DNA from: Pseudarthrobacter sp. NIBRBAC000502770
Lineage (GTDB): Bacteria; Actinomycetota; Actinomycetes; Actinomycetales; Micrococcaceae
Assembly (NCBI RefSeq): GCF_006517815.1
Contig: NZ_CP041198.1
Location: forward strand, 2,294,001 to 2,358,000
Direction: 5' to 3'
Length of the DNA: 64,000 nt
Within the stretch, counting starts at the first letter, position 1. Each line of letters begins with the position of its first letter. The notes beneath the pieces were generated by a model. It was not told where the DNA came from. It ran no database searches and was given only the letters and a program-made list of their open reading frames with translations. The position numbers were made by a program, and so were the translations under genes. Below, in pieces: positions 56,737 through 64,000 of the stretch.

Positions 56737-57141
56737 CTAGGTGGCTTCGGTATCGAACGGCGCGGCCTCGCCGGGGGCGAGCCTCTGCACTACCCTTTCC
56801 GGGCGCTTTGGTGAGGCATCAGCCGCGGCTGCGGCGCCGGCGACGGCAGCCACGGCGGCGGGAGCGCCTGCGCTGACCGGTTTGGTGTCGTCGTCGAGCA
56901 GTGCTTCCTTGATGATGCGGCGGGGATCGTACTGGCGGGGATCGTATTTCTTCCAGTCGACATCGTCGATGTCGATGCCCACTTCTTCCTTGATTTGTTC
57001 CCGGGCACCGTTGGCCATCCGGCGGACTTCCTTGACCAGGTTGGCCAGCTTCTGCGTATATTCCGGCAGCCGCTTGGGGCCGATCACCAGCACACCGATG
57101 ATCAGCAGAAGAATGAACTCCGGGCCGTTGATTCCAAACAC
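56737..57141 (-). CDS. tatB: Sec-independent protein translocase TatB
   Basis: Twin-arginine translocase subunit, 134 residues. One N-terminal transmembrane helix (FGINGPEFILLLIIGVLVIG), the PKRLPEY hinge, then a long amphipathic helix (QKLANLVKEVRRMANGAREQ) and an Ala/Pro-rich tail. Glu8 is the conserved polar residue of TatB. It lies downstream of the sigE/anti-sigma pair, as in mycobacteria (Rv1221-Rv1224), with a 69-base gap. Confidence 0.93.
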   Translation of the reverse strand: MFGINGPEFILLLIIGVLVIGPKRLPEYTQKLANLVKEVRRMANGAREQIKEEVGIDIDDVDWKKYDPRQYDPRRIIKEALLDDDTKPVSAGAPAAVAAVAGAAAAADASPKRPERVVQRLAPGEAAPFDTEAT

Positions 57142-57210
57142 TTTAGGAAGATTACCCTCTCCGGGCTGCGAGTGACGATTCCCATCCGGCGGACGGGTGA
57201 ACAGTCCGTG

Positions 57211-58050
57211 TCATTGGGTGAACAGGGCCGCGATCTTGTTGATTCCGCGCTCCAGCCGTGCATCCAGGGGTTCCGCAGCCTGGCCGTCGGGCTGCTCCGG
57301 GACGGATGCCGCGACCCCCTCCATGGCGGAATCGGCAAGCCGTTCGAGGATCGGCATGGCGTCGCCGGCCTTATCCGCGGGCAGGTCGGAGCGGTAGGTG
57401 ATGGTCAGGCCTGCAGCCCGGTAGGTGGCGGACGCCGGGGACGTGGCCCACGCGTGCGCCGGACCTGTGCCCTGGCTGGCGGGGTGCTGTTCCGTGACCG
57501 TGGCGTGATGGGCGCCGTCAGTGAGCTGCAGTTCCACTGCAGGTTCCCCGTCAACCACCAGTGCCCGCGCGGCTTCCAGGTGGAATCCCATGGCCTGGAG
57601 GTCCGGACAAGCCCAACCCTCGGAACGGAGGGTGGCGAGCTGGGCGGCACTCAAAGTCCTGCCATCAGCGGGAGTTTGGGACGAAACGTGCGAGAAAGCA
57701 GCCTCGGGCCCGGCCTGTTCGCTGGCGGTGGGGTCCCCCGCTGCGGTGAACGCACCGACGGCCAGCACCCCGGCGGCCGCCATGGTTCCGCCCGCGGTCA
57801 GGGCCAGCGCCCGCGCGGCGAGGCGCGAGGTGCCGCCTTGGGGTACCGGCGCGGGCGGCTGGGCGGCCAGTTCGTGGGTGCGGGCCAGCAGCCGGGCGGT
57901 CAGGTCCTGGCTGGCGGGCGGGATGGGAGCATCGCGGAGGCGCTCCAAGTATTGCCGTTCCCGGCGCAGGGTGGCGGCACACTCCTGGCAGGCCTCGAGG
58001 TGGCTGCCGGTGCGCTGATGCCTGCCGCCAAAAGGAAACTGGGACCTCAT
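57211..58050 (-). CDS. Anti-sigma-E factor (zinc-finger type)
   Basis: 279-residue putative regulator of SigE. The N-terminus holds a minimal zinc-binding anti-sigma motif HLEACQECA (His-x3-Cys-x2-Cys). A transmembrane helix (about 110-132, ALALTAGGTMAAAGVLAVGA) separates it from an extracytoplasmic sensor-like domain ending ERGINKIAALFTQ. Starting at ATG 58050 avoids a meaningless upstream extension. It follows sigE by seven bases. Together they form the classical ECF sigma/anti-sigma switch for envelope stress. Confidence 0.85.
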   Translation of the reverse strand: MRSQFPFGGRHQRTGSHLEACQECAATLRRERQYLERLRDAPIPPASQDLTARLLARTHELAAQPPAPVPQGGTSRLAARALALTAGGTMAAAGVLAVGAFTAAGDPTASEQAGPEAAFSHVSSQTPADGRTLSAAQLATLRSEGWACPDLQAMGFHLEAARALVVDGEPAVELQLTDGAHHATVTEQHPASQGTGPAHAWATSPASATYRAAGLTITYRSDLPADKAGDAMPILERLADSAMEGVAASVPEQPDGQAAEPLDARLERGINKIAALFTQ

Positions 58051-58057
58051 GTGCCGA

Positions 58058-58672
58058 TCAGAGGATGCCGGCGATGCGCGGCATCGAAAGCTTGCGGCGG
58101 GACTGCTGCGGGCGTGGATCACGGTGGGCCAGCTTCTCGCGGAGCATGGTCCTGCCACGGTGGATGCGGGACCTGACGGTGCCCAGCTTGACGCCCAGCG
58201 CCTCGGCTACCTCGTCGTAGGAGAGCCCCTCGAGGTCGCACAGGACCACGGCGGCACGGAAGTCCGGCGGCAGCTCTTCCAGGGCAGCCTGTACGTCCAG
58301 GTCCAGGTTGTTCAGCTCGAAGCTTTGCTCCGGTCCCGGCTCACGGCCGGGCAGGCGGGACTCCGCGTCCTCTGCCAGGGCGTCGAAACGGATGCGGGTC
58401 CTGCGCCGGGCCTGGTCAAGGAACAGGTTGGTGGTGATGCGGTGCAGCCACCCATCAAGGGTTCCGGGCTTGAAGTTCTCCAGCGAACGGAACACGCGGA
58501 CAAAGACCTCCTGGGTGAGGTCCTCGGCGTCGTACTTGTTTCCGGTCAGGCGGTAGGCCAGCCGGTATACCTTCGCAGAGTGGTTGGTGACCACTTCTTC
58601 CCAGGTGGGACGGACCCACTCATCGTCGGGATTGTTTACTGCAGGGACAGGTGCCACTACTGAAGATGACAT
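58058..58672 (-). CDS. sigE: ECF RNA polymerase sigma factor SigE
   Basis: Extracytoplasmic-function sigma factor, 204 residues. Region 2 contains YRLAYRLTGNKYDAEDLTQE and VFVRVFRSLENFKPGTLDGW; region 4 has LPPDFRAAVVLCDLEGLSYD and EVAEALGVKLGTVRSRIHRG. The ATG is preceded by GAGGGGAG. Next to it are the anti-sigma gene, tatB and, divergently, an O-methyltransferase, the same neighbourhood as sigE in M. tuberculosis (Rv1220c-Rv1224), where it answers heat, detergent and oxidative stress. Confidence 0.94.
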   Translation of the reverse strand: MSSSVVAPVPAVNNPDDEWVRPTWEEVVTNHSAKVYRLAYRLTGNKYDAEDLTQEVFVRVFRSLENFKPGTLDGWLHRITTNLFLDQARRRTRIRFDALAEDAESRLPGREPGPEQSFELNNLDLDVQAALEELPPDFRAAVVLCDLEGLSYDEVAEALGVKLGTVRSRIHRGRTMLREKLAHRDPRPQQSRRKLSMPRIAGIL

Positions 58673-58899
58673 CGTCCACTCCCCTCGTGGAATGCTAACG
58701 CCCGGATACTGTTGACATCTCTGATTCGGCGCCGGTCACCTTTTGGATGAGCGGAAATCAATCATGTCAAACTTGGCTGGGAATTTCCTGATTACCTGCA
58801 AACTTCAGCGTTCGGCGCAACGGCTGCTTTCCGTTCCGGCAGGGCCGGACACAGTAGGCTTGGGGGGACATTCCCTTTACGCCCAGAAAGCGATTATTC

Positions 58900-59532
58900 A
58901 TGAGCGCCGACAAGTCCAGCAGCTGGTCCTATGCAGAAGATCTGCCCGCTGAGGATGAGGTAATGCTTCGGGCGCGGGAACGTTCCTTTGAACTGGGGGT
59001 CAGCGCCATCAGCCCCGGAGTGGGCGCTGTCCTCACGGTATTGGCCGCTGCCTCGAAAGCCCAGACCGTCGTGGAGATCGGCACCGGCGCCGGCGTCTCG
59101 GGCGTCTGCCTGCTGCGCGGCCTCGGCGCGCACGCCGTCCTGACCACCATCGATGTGGACGTGGAGCACCTGCGGGCTGCCCGCGAAGCGTTTGCGGAGG
59201 CCGGCAGCCCCGCCAACCGGACCCGGACCATTTCCGGCCGGGCGGGCGACGTCCTGCCACGGCTTACGGACGGCGCCTACGACCTTGTCTTCATCGATGC
59301 GGACAAGCCGGGCCTGCCGGGCTACGTGGAACAGGCCATCCGGCTGCTCAAGCGCTCAGGGTTGCTGGTGATCAACGATGCGCTGGACAAGGACAAGGTA
59401 GCCAACCCTGCCGGCCGCGAGCCCAACACGGTGACCCTGCGGCAGGTGGGCAAGGCAATCCGCGACGACGACAGGCTGGCATCCGCCATGCTCCCCACAG
59501 GCGACGGCCTGCTGGTCGCGGTCAAGAAGTAG
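58900..59532 (+). CDS. SAM-dependent O-methyltransferase
   Basis: 210-residue class I methyltransferase of the catechol-type (Methyltransf_3) family. SAM motif I is VVEIGTGAGVSGVCLLRGLG (about 57-76); metal/catalytic region LVFIDADKPGLPGYVEQAI and INDALDKDK follow. Corresponds to Rv1220c, divergent from sigE. The substrate is unknown. The 227-base gap to sigE has no other gene and should carry both promoters. Confidence 0.92.
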   Translation: MSADKSSSWSYAEDLPAEDEVMLRARERSFELGVSAISPGVGAVLTVLAAASKAQTVVEIGTGAGVSGVCLLRGLGAHAVLTTIDVDVEHLRAAREAFAEAGSPANRTRTISGRAGDVLPRLTDGAYDLVFIDADKPGLPGYVEQAIRLLKRSGLLVINDALDKDKVANPAGREPNTVTLRQVGKAIRDDDRLASAMLPTGDGLLVAVKK

Positions 59533-59544
59533 TTCCTGCATAAA

Positions 59545-59582
59545 GGTCAGGGTGCGCAGCCCGCGGGCTGCGCACCCTGACC
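59545..59582. terminator. Perfect 38-base palindromic terminator
   Basis: 19-base arms starting GGTCAGGGTGCGCAGCCCG with no loop bases; separates the convergent O-methyltransferase and DUF3117 genes. Confidence 0.82.
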
Positions 59583-59589
59583 GGCACGA

Positions 59590-59757
59590 CTATTCGGTAA
59601 CGCCTACCAGGCATTCCTTGAGGTTGGCTGCTTCGGCAGCGTTCAATTCGACCACCAGGCGCCCGCCGCCTTCGAGCGGGACCCGCATGATCAGGCTTCG
59701 GCCCTCCTTGGTGACTTCCATTGGGCCGTCTCCGGTGCGTGGTTTCATAGCCGCCAT
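59590..59757 (-). CDS. DUF3117 small conserved protein
   Basis: A 55-residue actinobacterial protein found by reading the gap directly: it starts MAAMKPRTGDGPMEVTKEGR, contains RLVVELNAAEAANL and ends CLVGVTE. GGAGGGG lies eight bases before the ATG. Soluble, mixed charge, probably a small beta-alpha fold. Function unknown, though strongly conserved; the M. tuberculosis relative is Rv1211. The 234 bases upstream, to the mannosyltransferase gene, hold no recognisable gene. Confidence 0.9.
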   Translation of the reverse strand: MAAMKPRTGDGPMEVTKEGRSLIMRVPLEGGGRLVVELNAAEAANLKECLVGVTE

Positions 59758-59991
59758 GAGGAATTCCCCTCCATTTTGTCCCAGGACTAATCAGCCCGGG
59801 CGGGCTGCGTCCGCATGTCGATCAGGCCGCTGTGGCGGGGTGGTTGGCACACCGCCAATGCTGCGCGTTTTCTGAATGCTTATGTCCTTGCTTACCTATC
59901 ATTATCGCGGAATTACCCGCACGTAGCTAATCGATGGACATTTCCGTCAACGTGTCATTCCCGCCCTGACCTGCATTAAAGCCCGTTTTCG

Positions 59992-61248
59992 CTACGGCGG
60001 ATAATCCCCTCCGCCGGGCAGTTGCGCCCAGGCCCACAACCATACGATCCAGACGATCTGCAGCAGCAGGAACATGGCCACCACCGTCCCCCGGTACGCC
60101 CTGGAACGGGACAGGAACACAGCGCCCAGGGCCAGCGGAAACAGTGGCAGCAGCATCCTGAAGGTGCTGGTCTGTGGGTGCAGGAACGCCAGCAGGTAGC
60201 CCATGTAGCAGGCGCACCAGAGCCGAAGTTCGACGCCGAGCCGCAGCACTGGCGGCAGATACAGCATCACTGCGAACAGCGCCACGAAGACGAGCGGGGC
60301 AACAACACCCAGGACGGGACCGAAAAGTTCGACGCCGGCATCGAACCAGGGCTTGAACGGAACCAGGTCCTGGCCCCGCCACACGGTTTCCGTCTTGGTG
60401 TAGGCCTGAAGGTCGCCGGTCGCCAACCACGCTGCGGCCGGCCAGGCAAAAGCGGACAGCCCGGCGACGGCGGTCAGTCCAGCGAGTGCGGCGAGGTCCC
60501 GGACGGAATGTGCCTCGCCGGAAGCGTCCTGGCGCCGCCCGCTACGGACGTACGCGGCGGCATGGAAGACCAGGAGCAGCCCCACCATGGCTGCGAACGG
60601 GACACCGATAGGCCTGGACAGGCCCAGCAGGAACACCGCCGGAACAGCCCACAGGTACTGGCGCCGGACCACCAGCAGGAGGGCCCACGCGAGCAGCAGG
60701 AGGGACAGCGGCTCGGCGTAAGGGACCTGCAGGACGGCGGAAACGGGAAAAACCGAAAAGAACGCAACACCCCACATGGCCGGGGCGTGGGAGGCTTTGT
60801 GCCGGAACAGTGCGTAAACCACAAGGGCCGCCGCCCACCCGGCCAGCATGGCAACCAAGGTGAGCGCAGCGGCAGGCTCCATCCCGGTGAGCCGGCTGAG
60901 TCCGCCCGCCAGGGAAGGAAAGAGCGGGTAAAACGCCCAGGTGTTTTCCTGGACGTTGCCGGCTGCGTCCGTGGGAAGGATTGACGGGTAGCCGCTGGCG
61001 ATGACCTGGCCGTACCAGCGGGCATCCCAAATATTGATGAAGTTCCAGTAGTCCGGTTTTGGCGGGAACCACGGGTTGGGTCCCTGGTGGAGTGCTGCGG
61101 CCATGAAGATGCAGGCGGAGGCCAGCCGGGAGCCGCCGTACAGTGCGGTGACCTGGAGCCACCACGGCCAACGGCGGACGGCGGCAGCAGCCCGGTGGGC
61201 CACAGTACCGGCGGAGGCCAGCGGGTTGCGGCGGGCCACGGTGCTCAC
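59992..61248 (-). CDS. PIG-V-like mannosyltransferase, integral membrane
   Basis: 418-residue GT-C-type glycosyltransferase-like protein with about nine or ten transmembrane helices. The first external loop carries acidic residues typical of the fold in NIWDARWYGQVIASGYPS (about 66-83), similar to PIG-V and bacterial homologues that use polyprenyl-phosphate mannose. I chose GTG at 61246-61248, overlapping the DivIVA-domain stop as GTGA; the upstream open frame is a shadow of that gene. Donor and acceptor are inferred. Confidence 0.84.
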   Translation of the reverse strand: MSTVARRNPLASAGTVAHRAAAAVRRWPWWLQVTALYGGSRLASACIFMAAALHQGPNPWFPPKPDYWNFINIWDARWYGQVIASGYPSILPTDAAGNVQENTWAFYPLFPSLAGGLSRLTGMEPAAALTLVAMLAGWAAALVVYALFRHKASHAPAMWGVAFFSVFPVSAVLQVPYAEPLSLLLLAWALLLVVRRQYLWAVPAVFLLGLSRPIGVPFAAMVGLLLVFHAAAYVRSGRRQDASGEAHSVRDLAALAGLTAVAGLSAFAWPAAAWLATGDLQAYTKTETVWRGQDLVPFKPWFDAGVELFGPVLGVVAPLVFVALFAVMLYLPPVLRLGVELRLWCACYMGYLLAFLHPQTSTFRMLLPLFPLALGAVFLSRSRAYRGTVVAMFLLLQIVWIVWLWAWAQLPGGGDYPP

Positions 61249-61694
61249 TGGCCGCCCTTGACCGGGGCAGCACCCTCCTGGGCTGCCCGGTTCCCATCCC
61301 CTTCCGCACCGGGCTCTTCCGGTGCCATGGCCGGGACCGGGGCGCCGTCGTCGGACGCCTCCCCTACGTGCCGTTCGCCTGCGTCCAGCCGCCCGCGCAG
61401 CGCCGCCAGTTCCGCATCCCGTGCGGCCAACTGGTCCCGCAGTTCGTCGAGGACCTGGTCCACCTGGTCCATCCGGTAGCCGCGCAGGCCCAGGGAGAAC
61501 CGGAGCCGGGTCACATCCTCCGGAACGGCGCGCTGCGGCAGGAGCACCGGCGGAAGGTTTGCCGGCGGCTCGTCCAATCCGCTCAACAGGGCCGGCAGCG
61601 TCGTGGCGCCCGACTTGCGGGAGCGCCGTCCCAGGCCGGCCCAAAGAACAGCCGCGACCAGCACGACGGCGAGGAAAACCAGAAAGAAGCTCAC
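61245..61694 (-). CDS. DivIVA-domain membrane protein
   Basis: 149 residues: an N-terminal transmembrane helix (FFLVFLAVVLVAAVLWAGLG), a linker, then a short DivIVA motif (RLRFSLGLRGYRMDQVDQVL) followed by a coiled-coil (DELRDQLAARDAELAALRG) and a Glu/Ala-rich tail. GTG at 61692-61694 is the probable start; a GTG/ATG-like start ten codons earlier is open. Matches Rv1209 by composition. Such proteins are thought to be recruited to polar or septal membrane; a role in cell-wall placement is inferred. Confidence 0.8.
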   Translation of the reverse strand: MSFFLVFLAVVLVAAVLWAGLGRRSRKSGATTLPALLSGLDEPPANLPPVLLPQRAVPEDVTRLRFSLGLRGYRMDQVDQVLDELRDQLAARDAELAALRGRLDAGERHVGEASDDGAPVPAMAPEEPGAEGDGNRAAQEGAAPVKGGQ

Positions 61695-61736
61695 GGTCCC
61701 ATCGTGCCAGACCCGCGCGGCCAAGCCGCGCCGCGG

Positions 61737-62519
61737 CTACTCCGGCCGCTGTTCGCCGTTCAGCGACGGGGTCACGGCGCCGTGAAGGACCCGGTCCACA
61801 GCCTCTGCCGGGTCATCCACCAGCTGGATCAGGTCCAGGTCCTTTTCGGAGACCATTCCTTCAGCCACCAGGGTGCCCCTGATCCAGTCGATCATCGGTC
61901 CCCAGAAGTCGACGCCGAGGAGGACGATGGGGAAGGACGTGACCTTCCGCGTCTGGACGAGGACCATGGCCTCGAACAGTTCATCCAGCGTGCCCAGCCC
62001 ACCGGGCAGGACGATGAACCCCTGCGCATATTTGACGAACATGGTCTTGCGGGCGAAGAAGTAGCGGAAGTTGATGCCCAGGTCCACCCACTGGTTCAGG
62101 CCCTGTTCGAACGGCAGCTCGATGCCCAGGCCCACCGACACCCCGTTGCCCTCCACCGTTCCCCGGTTGGCCGCCTCCATGGAACCCGGGCCGCCGCCGG
62201 TGATCACCGCAACCCCGGCCTCGGCGAGCTTGCGCCCCACCTGGACGCCCATTTCGTAGTAGAGGCTTCCCGGCTTGGTACGCGCCGAACCGAAGACGCT
62301 GACCGCTTTTCCAATGTCTGCAAGCGCACCGAAGCCTTCGACGAATTCGCTCTGGATCCGCAGGACCCGCCAGGGATCGGTGTGGACGAACTGCCCAGGG
62401 CCCTTCGTATCGAGCAGGTGCTGGTCCGACATGTCCACTGCCGCTTGCTTGCGCCGCAGCTCAAGGGGCCCCTTACGGCGCGGCTGGGAATTCTTGGCCG
62501 GATCTGCATTGATGCTCAT
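61737..62519 (-). CDS. LOG-family nucleotide 5'-monophosphate phosphoribohydrolase
   Basis: 260-residue Rossmann-fold protein of the TIGR00730/LOG group, which cleaves nucleoside monophosphates such as cytokinin riboside phosphates. VFGSARTKPGSLYYEMGVQV, GGGPGSMEAANRG and the signature FIVLPGGLGTLDELFEAM are intact. It corresponds to Rv1205. The N-terminus is basic and Gln/Lys-rich. First gene of a leftward run with the DivIVA-domain and mannosyltransferase genes. Confidence 0.9.
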   Translation of the reverse strand: MSINADPAKNSQPRRKGPLELRRKQAAVDMSDQHLLDTKGPGQFVHTDPWRVLRIQSEFVEGFGALADIGKAVSVFGSARTKPGSLYYEMGVQVGRKLAEAGVAVITGGGPGSMEAANRGTVEGNGVSVGLGIELPFEQGLNQWVDLGINFRYFFARKTMFVKYAQGFIVLPGGLGTLDELFEAMVLVQTRKVTSFPIVLLGVDFWGPMIDWIRGTLVAEGMVSEKDLDLIQLVDDPAEAVDRVLHGAVTPSLNGEQRPE

Positions 62520-62622
62520 TCCCCTAGGCTAACCTCCAACATGAGGTATCTCTTGAATCACGATCAGCAGGAACTTGGGGTGATTGGCGTCATAACCCAC
62601 TGTTGTTCGCTAGATTCTTTCT

Positions 62623-63378
62623 ATGACTACTCATGTGCCCGGCGATGCTCTCGTCTCCCTGAACGCCGTAAATAAGCATTACGGCCAGCTGCACGTTCTG
62701 AAGGACATCAACCTCCAGGTCCGCAAGGGCGAGGTTGTTGTGGTCATCGGGCCCTCCGGCTCCGGTAAGTCCACCCTCTGCCGGGCCATCAACCGCCTGG
62801 AAACAATCGACGACGGCTCCATCACCATCGATGGCAAGGAACTTCCCGCCGAGGGCAAGGCCCTGGCGAAGCTCCGGGCCGACGTCGGGATGGTGTTTCA
62901 GTCGTTCAACCTGTTTGCGCACAAGACCATCCTGGAGAACGTCACCCTCGGACCGATCAAGGTCAAGGGCGCTTCCAAGGCTGAGGCCGAAAAAGATGCC
63001 ATGGCGCTGCTGGAGCGCGTGGGCGTCGGGCAGCAGGCACCGAAGCTTCCTGCCCAGCTCTCCGGTGGCCAGCAGCAGCGCGTCGCCATCGCGCGCGCAC
63101 TGGCCATGAAGCCGAAAGTCATGCTCTTCGACGAGCCGACCTCAGCGCTGGACCCCGAAATGATCAACGAGGTCCTCGATGTCATGGTCCAGCTGGCCAA
63201 GGAAGGCATGACCATGATCGTCGTCACTCACGAGATGGGCTTCGCCCGCAAGGCCGCGGACCGCGTGGTGTTCATGGCCGACGGGCAGATCGTGGAGGAC
63301 GAGACGCCGGAGGAGTTCTTTACCAACCCGAAGAGCAGCCGCGCCAAGGACTTCCTGTCCAAGCTCCTGACCCACTAG
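62623..63378 (+). CDS. gluA: Glutamate-type ABC transporter ATP-binding protein
   Basis: 251-residue ATPase of a polar amino acid importer. Walker [15 protein letters not shown] (about 43-56), Q-loop [14 protein letters not shown], signature [16 protein letters not shown], Walker [16 protein letters not shown]-loop VTHEMGF. Unlike the frameshifted copy at 26 kb this one is whole. Followed after about 50 bases by a binding protein with glutamate-type features, the gluABCD order of corynebacteria and relatives. Confidence 0.92.
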   Translation: MTTHVPGDALVSLNAVNKHYGQLHVLKDINLQVRKGEVVVVIGPSGSGKSTLCRAINRLETIDDGSITIDGKELPAEGKALAKLRADVGMVFQSFNLFAHKTILENVTLGPIKVKGASKAEAEKDAMALLERVGVGQQAPKLPAQLSGGQQQRVAIARALAMKPKVMLFDEPTSALDPEMINEVLDVMVQLAKEGMTMIVVTHEMGFARKAADRVVFMADGQIVEDETPEEFFTNPKSSRAKDFLSKLLTH

Positions 63379-63427
63379 CACACCGCACCGGCTGCCCCAG
63401 CGCGGCCGCTCAATGAAAGGTATCCCC

Positions 63428-64000
63428 ATGAAAAACTTCTTTACCCGGAAGAAGCCGCTGCTTGTCGCGGCGACTGCGGCGCTGGCCCTGTCCCTCAGCG
63501 CCTGCGGCGGCTCAGGCGGCGGCGGAACTGCTTCCTCCGGTACTGATGAGGCTCCCTACAAGGTTGCTGACAACGTCACGCTCACCGGCAGCCCGACCTA
63601 CGACGCCATCAAGTCCAGCGGCAAGGTCCGCATCGGCGTCAAGCAGGACCAGCCGGGCCTTGGCTTCAAAGACGCGGCCACCGGTGAATACACGGGCTTC
63701 GATATCGAGATTGCCAAGTGGATGGCAGCATCGCTGGGCATGAGCAAGGACAAGATCGAGTTCAAGCCGATCCCGTCCGCCAACCGCGAGTCGGCGATCA
63801 CGAACGGTGACATCGACTACTACGTGGGCACCTACTCCATCACGGACAAGCGCAAGCAGCTGATCGACTTCGCCGGACCCTACTTCGTCACCGGGCAGGG
63901 CCTGCTGGTCAAGAAGGACAACTCCAGCATCAACAGCGAGAAGGACCTCACGGGCAAGAACGTCTGCTCGGCCACCGGTTCCACGCCGATCCAGAACATC
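63428..64000 (+). CDS. gluB: Glutamate ABC transporter substrate-binding lipoprotein (partial)
   Basis: First 191 residues only; the window ends inside the gene. Signal peptide with lipobox LSAC (Cys26; FFTRKKPLLVAATAALALSL). Family 3 binding features are SSGKVRIGVKQDQPGLGFKD, GFDIEIAKWMAASLG and YYVGTYSITDKRKQLIDFAG. AAAGG six to seven bases before the ATG supports the start. Specificity for glutamate is inferred from similarity to corynebacterial GluB; other acidic or polar amino acids are possible. Confidence 0.9.
   Translation, partial: MKNFFTRKKPLLVAATAALALSLSACGGSGGGGTASSGTDEAPYKVADNVTLTGSPTYDAIKSSGKVRIGVKQDQPGLGFKDAATGEYTGFDIEIAKWMAASLGMSKDKIEFKPIPSANRESAITNGDIDYYVGTYSITDKRKQLIDFAGPYFVTGQGLLVKKDNSSINSEKDLTGKNVCSATGSTPIQNI

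Noticed and set aside
59927..60430. A minus-strand frame beginning inside the mannosyltransferase gene
   Set aside because: Out-of-frame shadow of the transmembrane coding sequence; no start signal or domain.

Overview
The window is chromosomal DNA from a high-GC Gram-positive bacterium, almost certainly an Arthrobacter or Pseudarthrobacter-type member of the Micrococcales. The basis is GC-rich coding throughout, an AdnAB helicase-nuclease pair, UvrD2 with a C-terminal HRDC domain, the coproporphyrin-dependent haem pathway (hemQ present), small actinobacterial families DUF3107 and DUF3117, and gene order that resembles two Mycobacterium tuberculosis blocks as I remember them (about Rv3193c-Rv3211 and Rv1205-Rv1234). 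There is no prophage, CRISPR array, integron or secondary-metabolite cluster.

Layout. 1-2.4 kb: a photolyase and an orphan cytochrome b-like membrane protein. 2.5-4.4 kb: an IS3-family insertion sequence with intact orfA/orfB, matching terminal inverted repeats, a 3-bp target duplication and an extra small membrane-protein gene inside it. It sits exactly in the loop of the terminator that follows an initiator tRNA gene; two identical initiator tRNA-Met genes lie at 4.4-4.7 kb. 4.8-23.4 kb: UPF0182 membrane protein, Lon-like PDZ protease, DUF2342 zincin-like protein, M48/YgjP-type metallopeptidase, UvrD2, NudC, an aminoglycoside-phosphotransferase-fold protein, AdnB, AdnA and an alkyltransferase-like protein. 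Much of this is DNA repair. 23.5-27 kb: a DnaQ-like exonuclease and a polar amino acid ABC importer whose ATPase gene carries a frameshift.

27-39.5 kb: haem biosynthesis. hemA reads rightward; hemE, hemG(cgoX), a surface-anchored unknown protein, hemQ, hemH, hemC, hemD, hemB, an LLM flavin oxidoreductase and hemL read leftward, mostly with 4-bp overlaps or tiny gaps. Together they cover glutamyl-tRNA to haem through coproporphyrin. 39.6-42.2 kb: MoeZ, a TetR regulator, DUF3107 and a small membrane protein. 42.3-45.5 kb: thiOSG under a TPP riboswitch, with thiE divergent. 45.5-52.4 kb: an RNB ribonuclease (frameshifted), a DEAD-box RNA helicase, an orphan DNA methyltransferase, a PHP phosphoesterase and aminopeptidase P. 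52.5-62.5 kb: a general-stress membrane protein, an MgtE-N/CBS protein (frameshifted), DUF1003, Mrp, TatB, anti-sigma factor, SigE, an O-methyltransferase, DUF3117, a PIG-V-like mannosyltransferase, a DivIVA-domain protein and a LOG-family protein. The end holds gluA and the start of gluB.

Two points deserve attention. The insertion sequence combines a terminator-loop target, a passenger gene and an RNA hairpin that would hide the transposase ribosome binding site. Separately, three otherwise normal genes are each broken by loss of a single G from a G run, a pattern that looks more like consensus sequencing error than biology.
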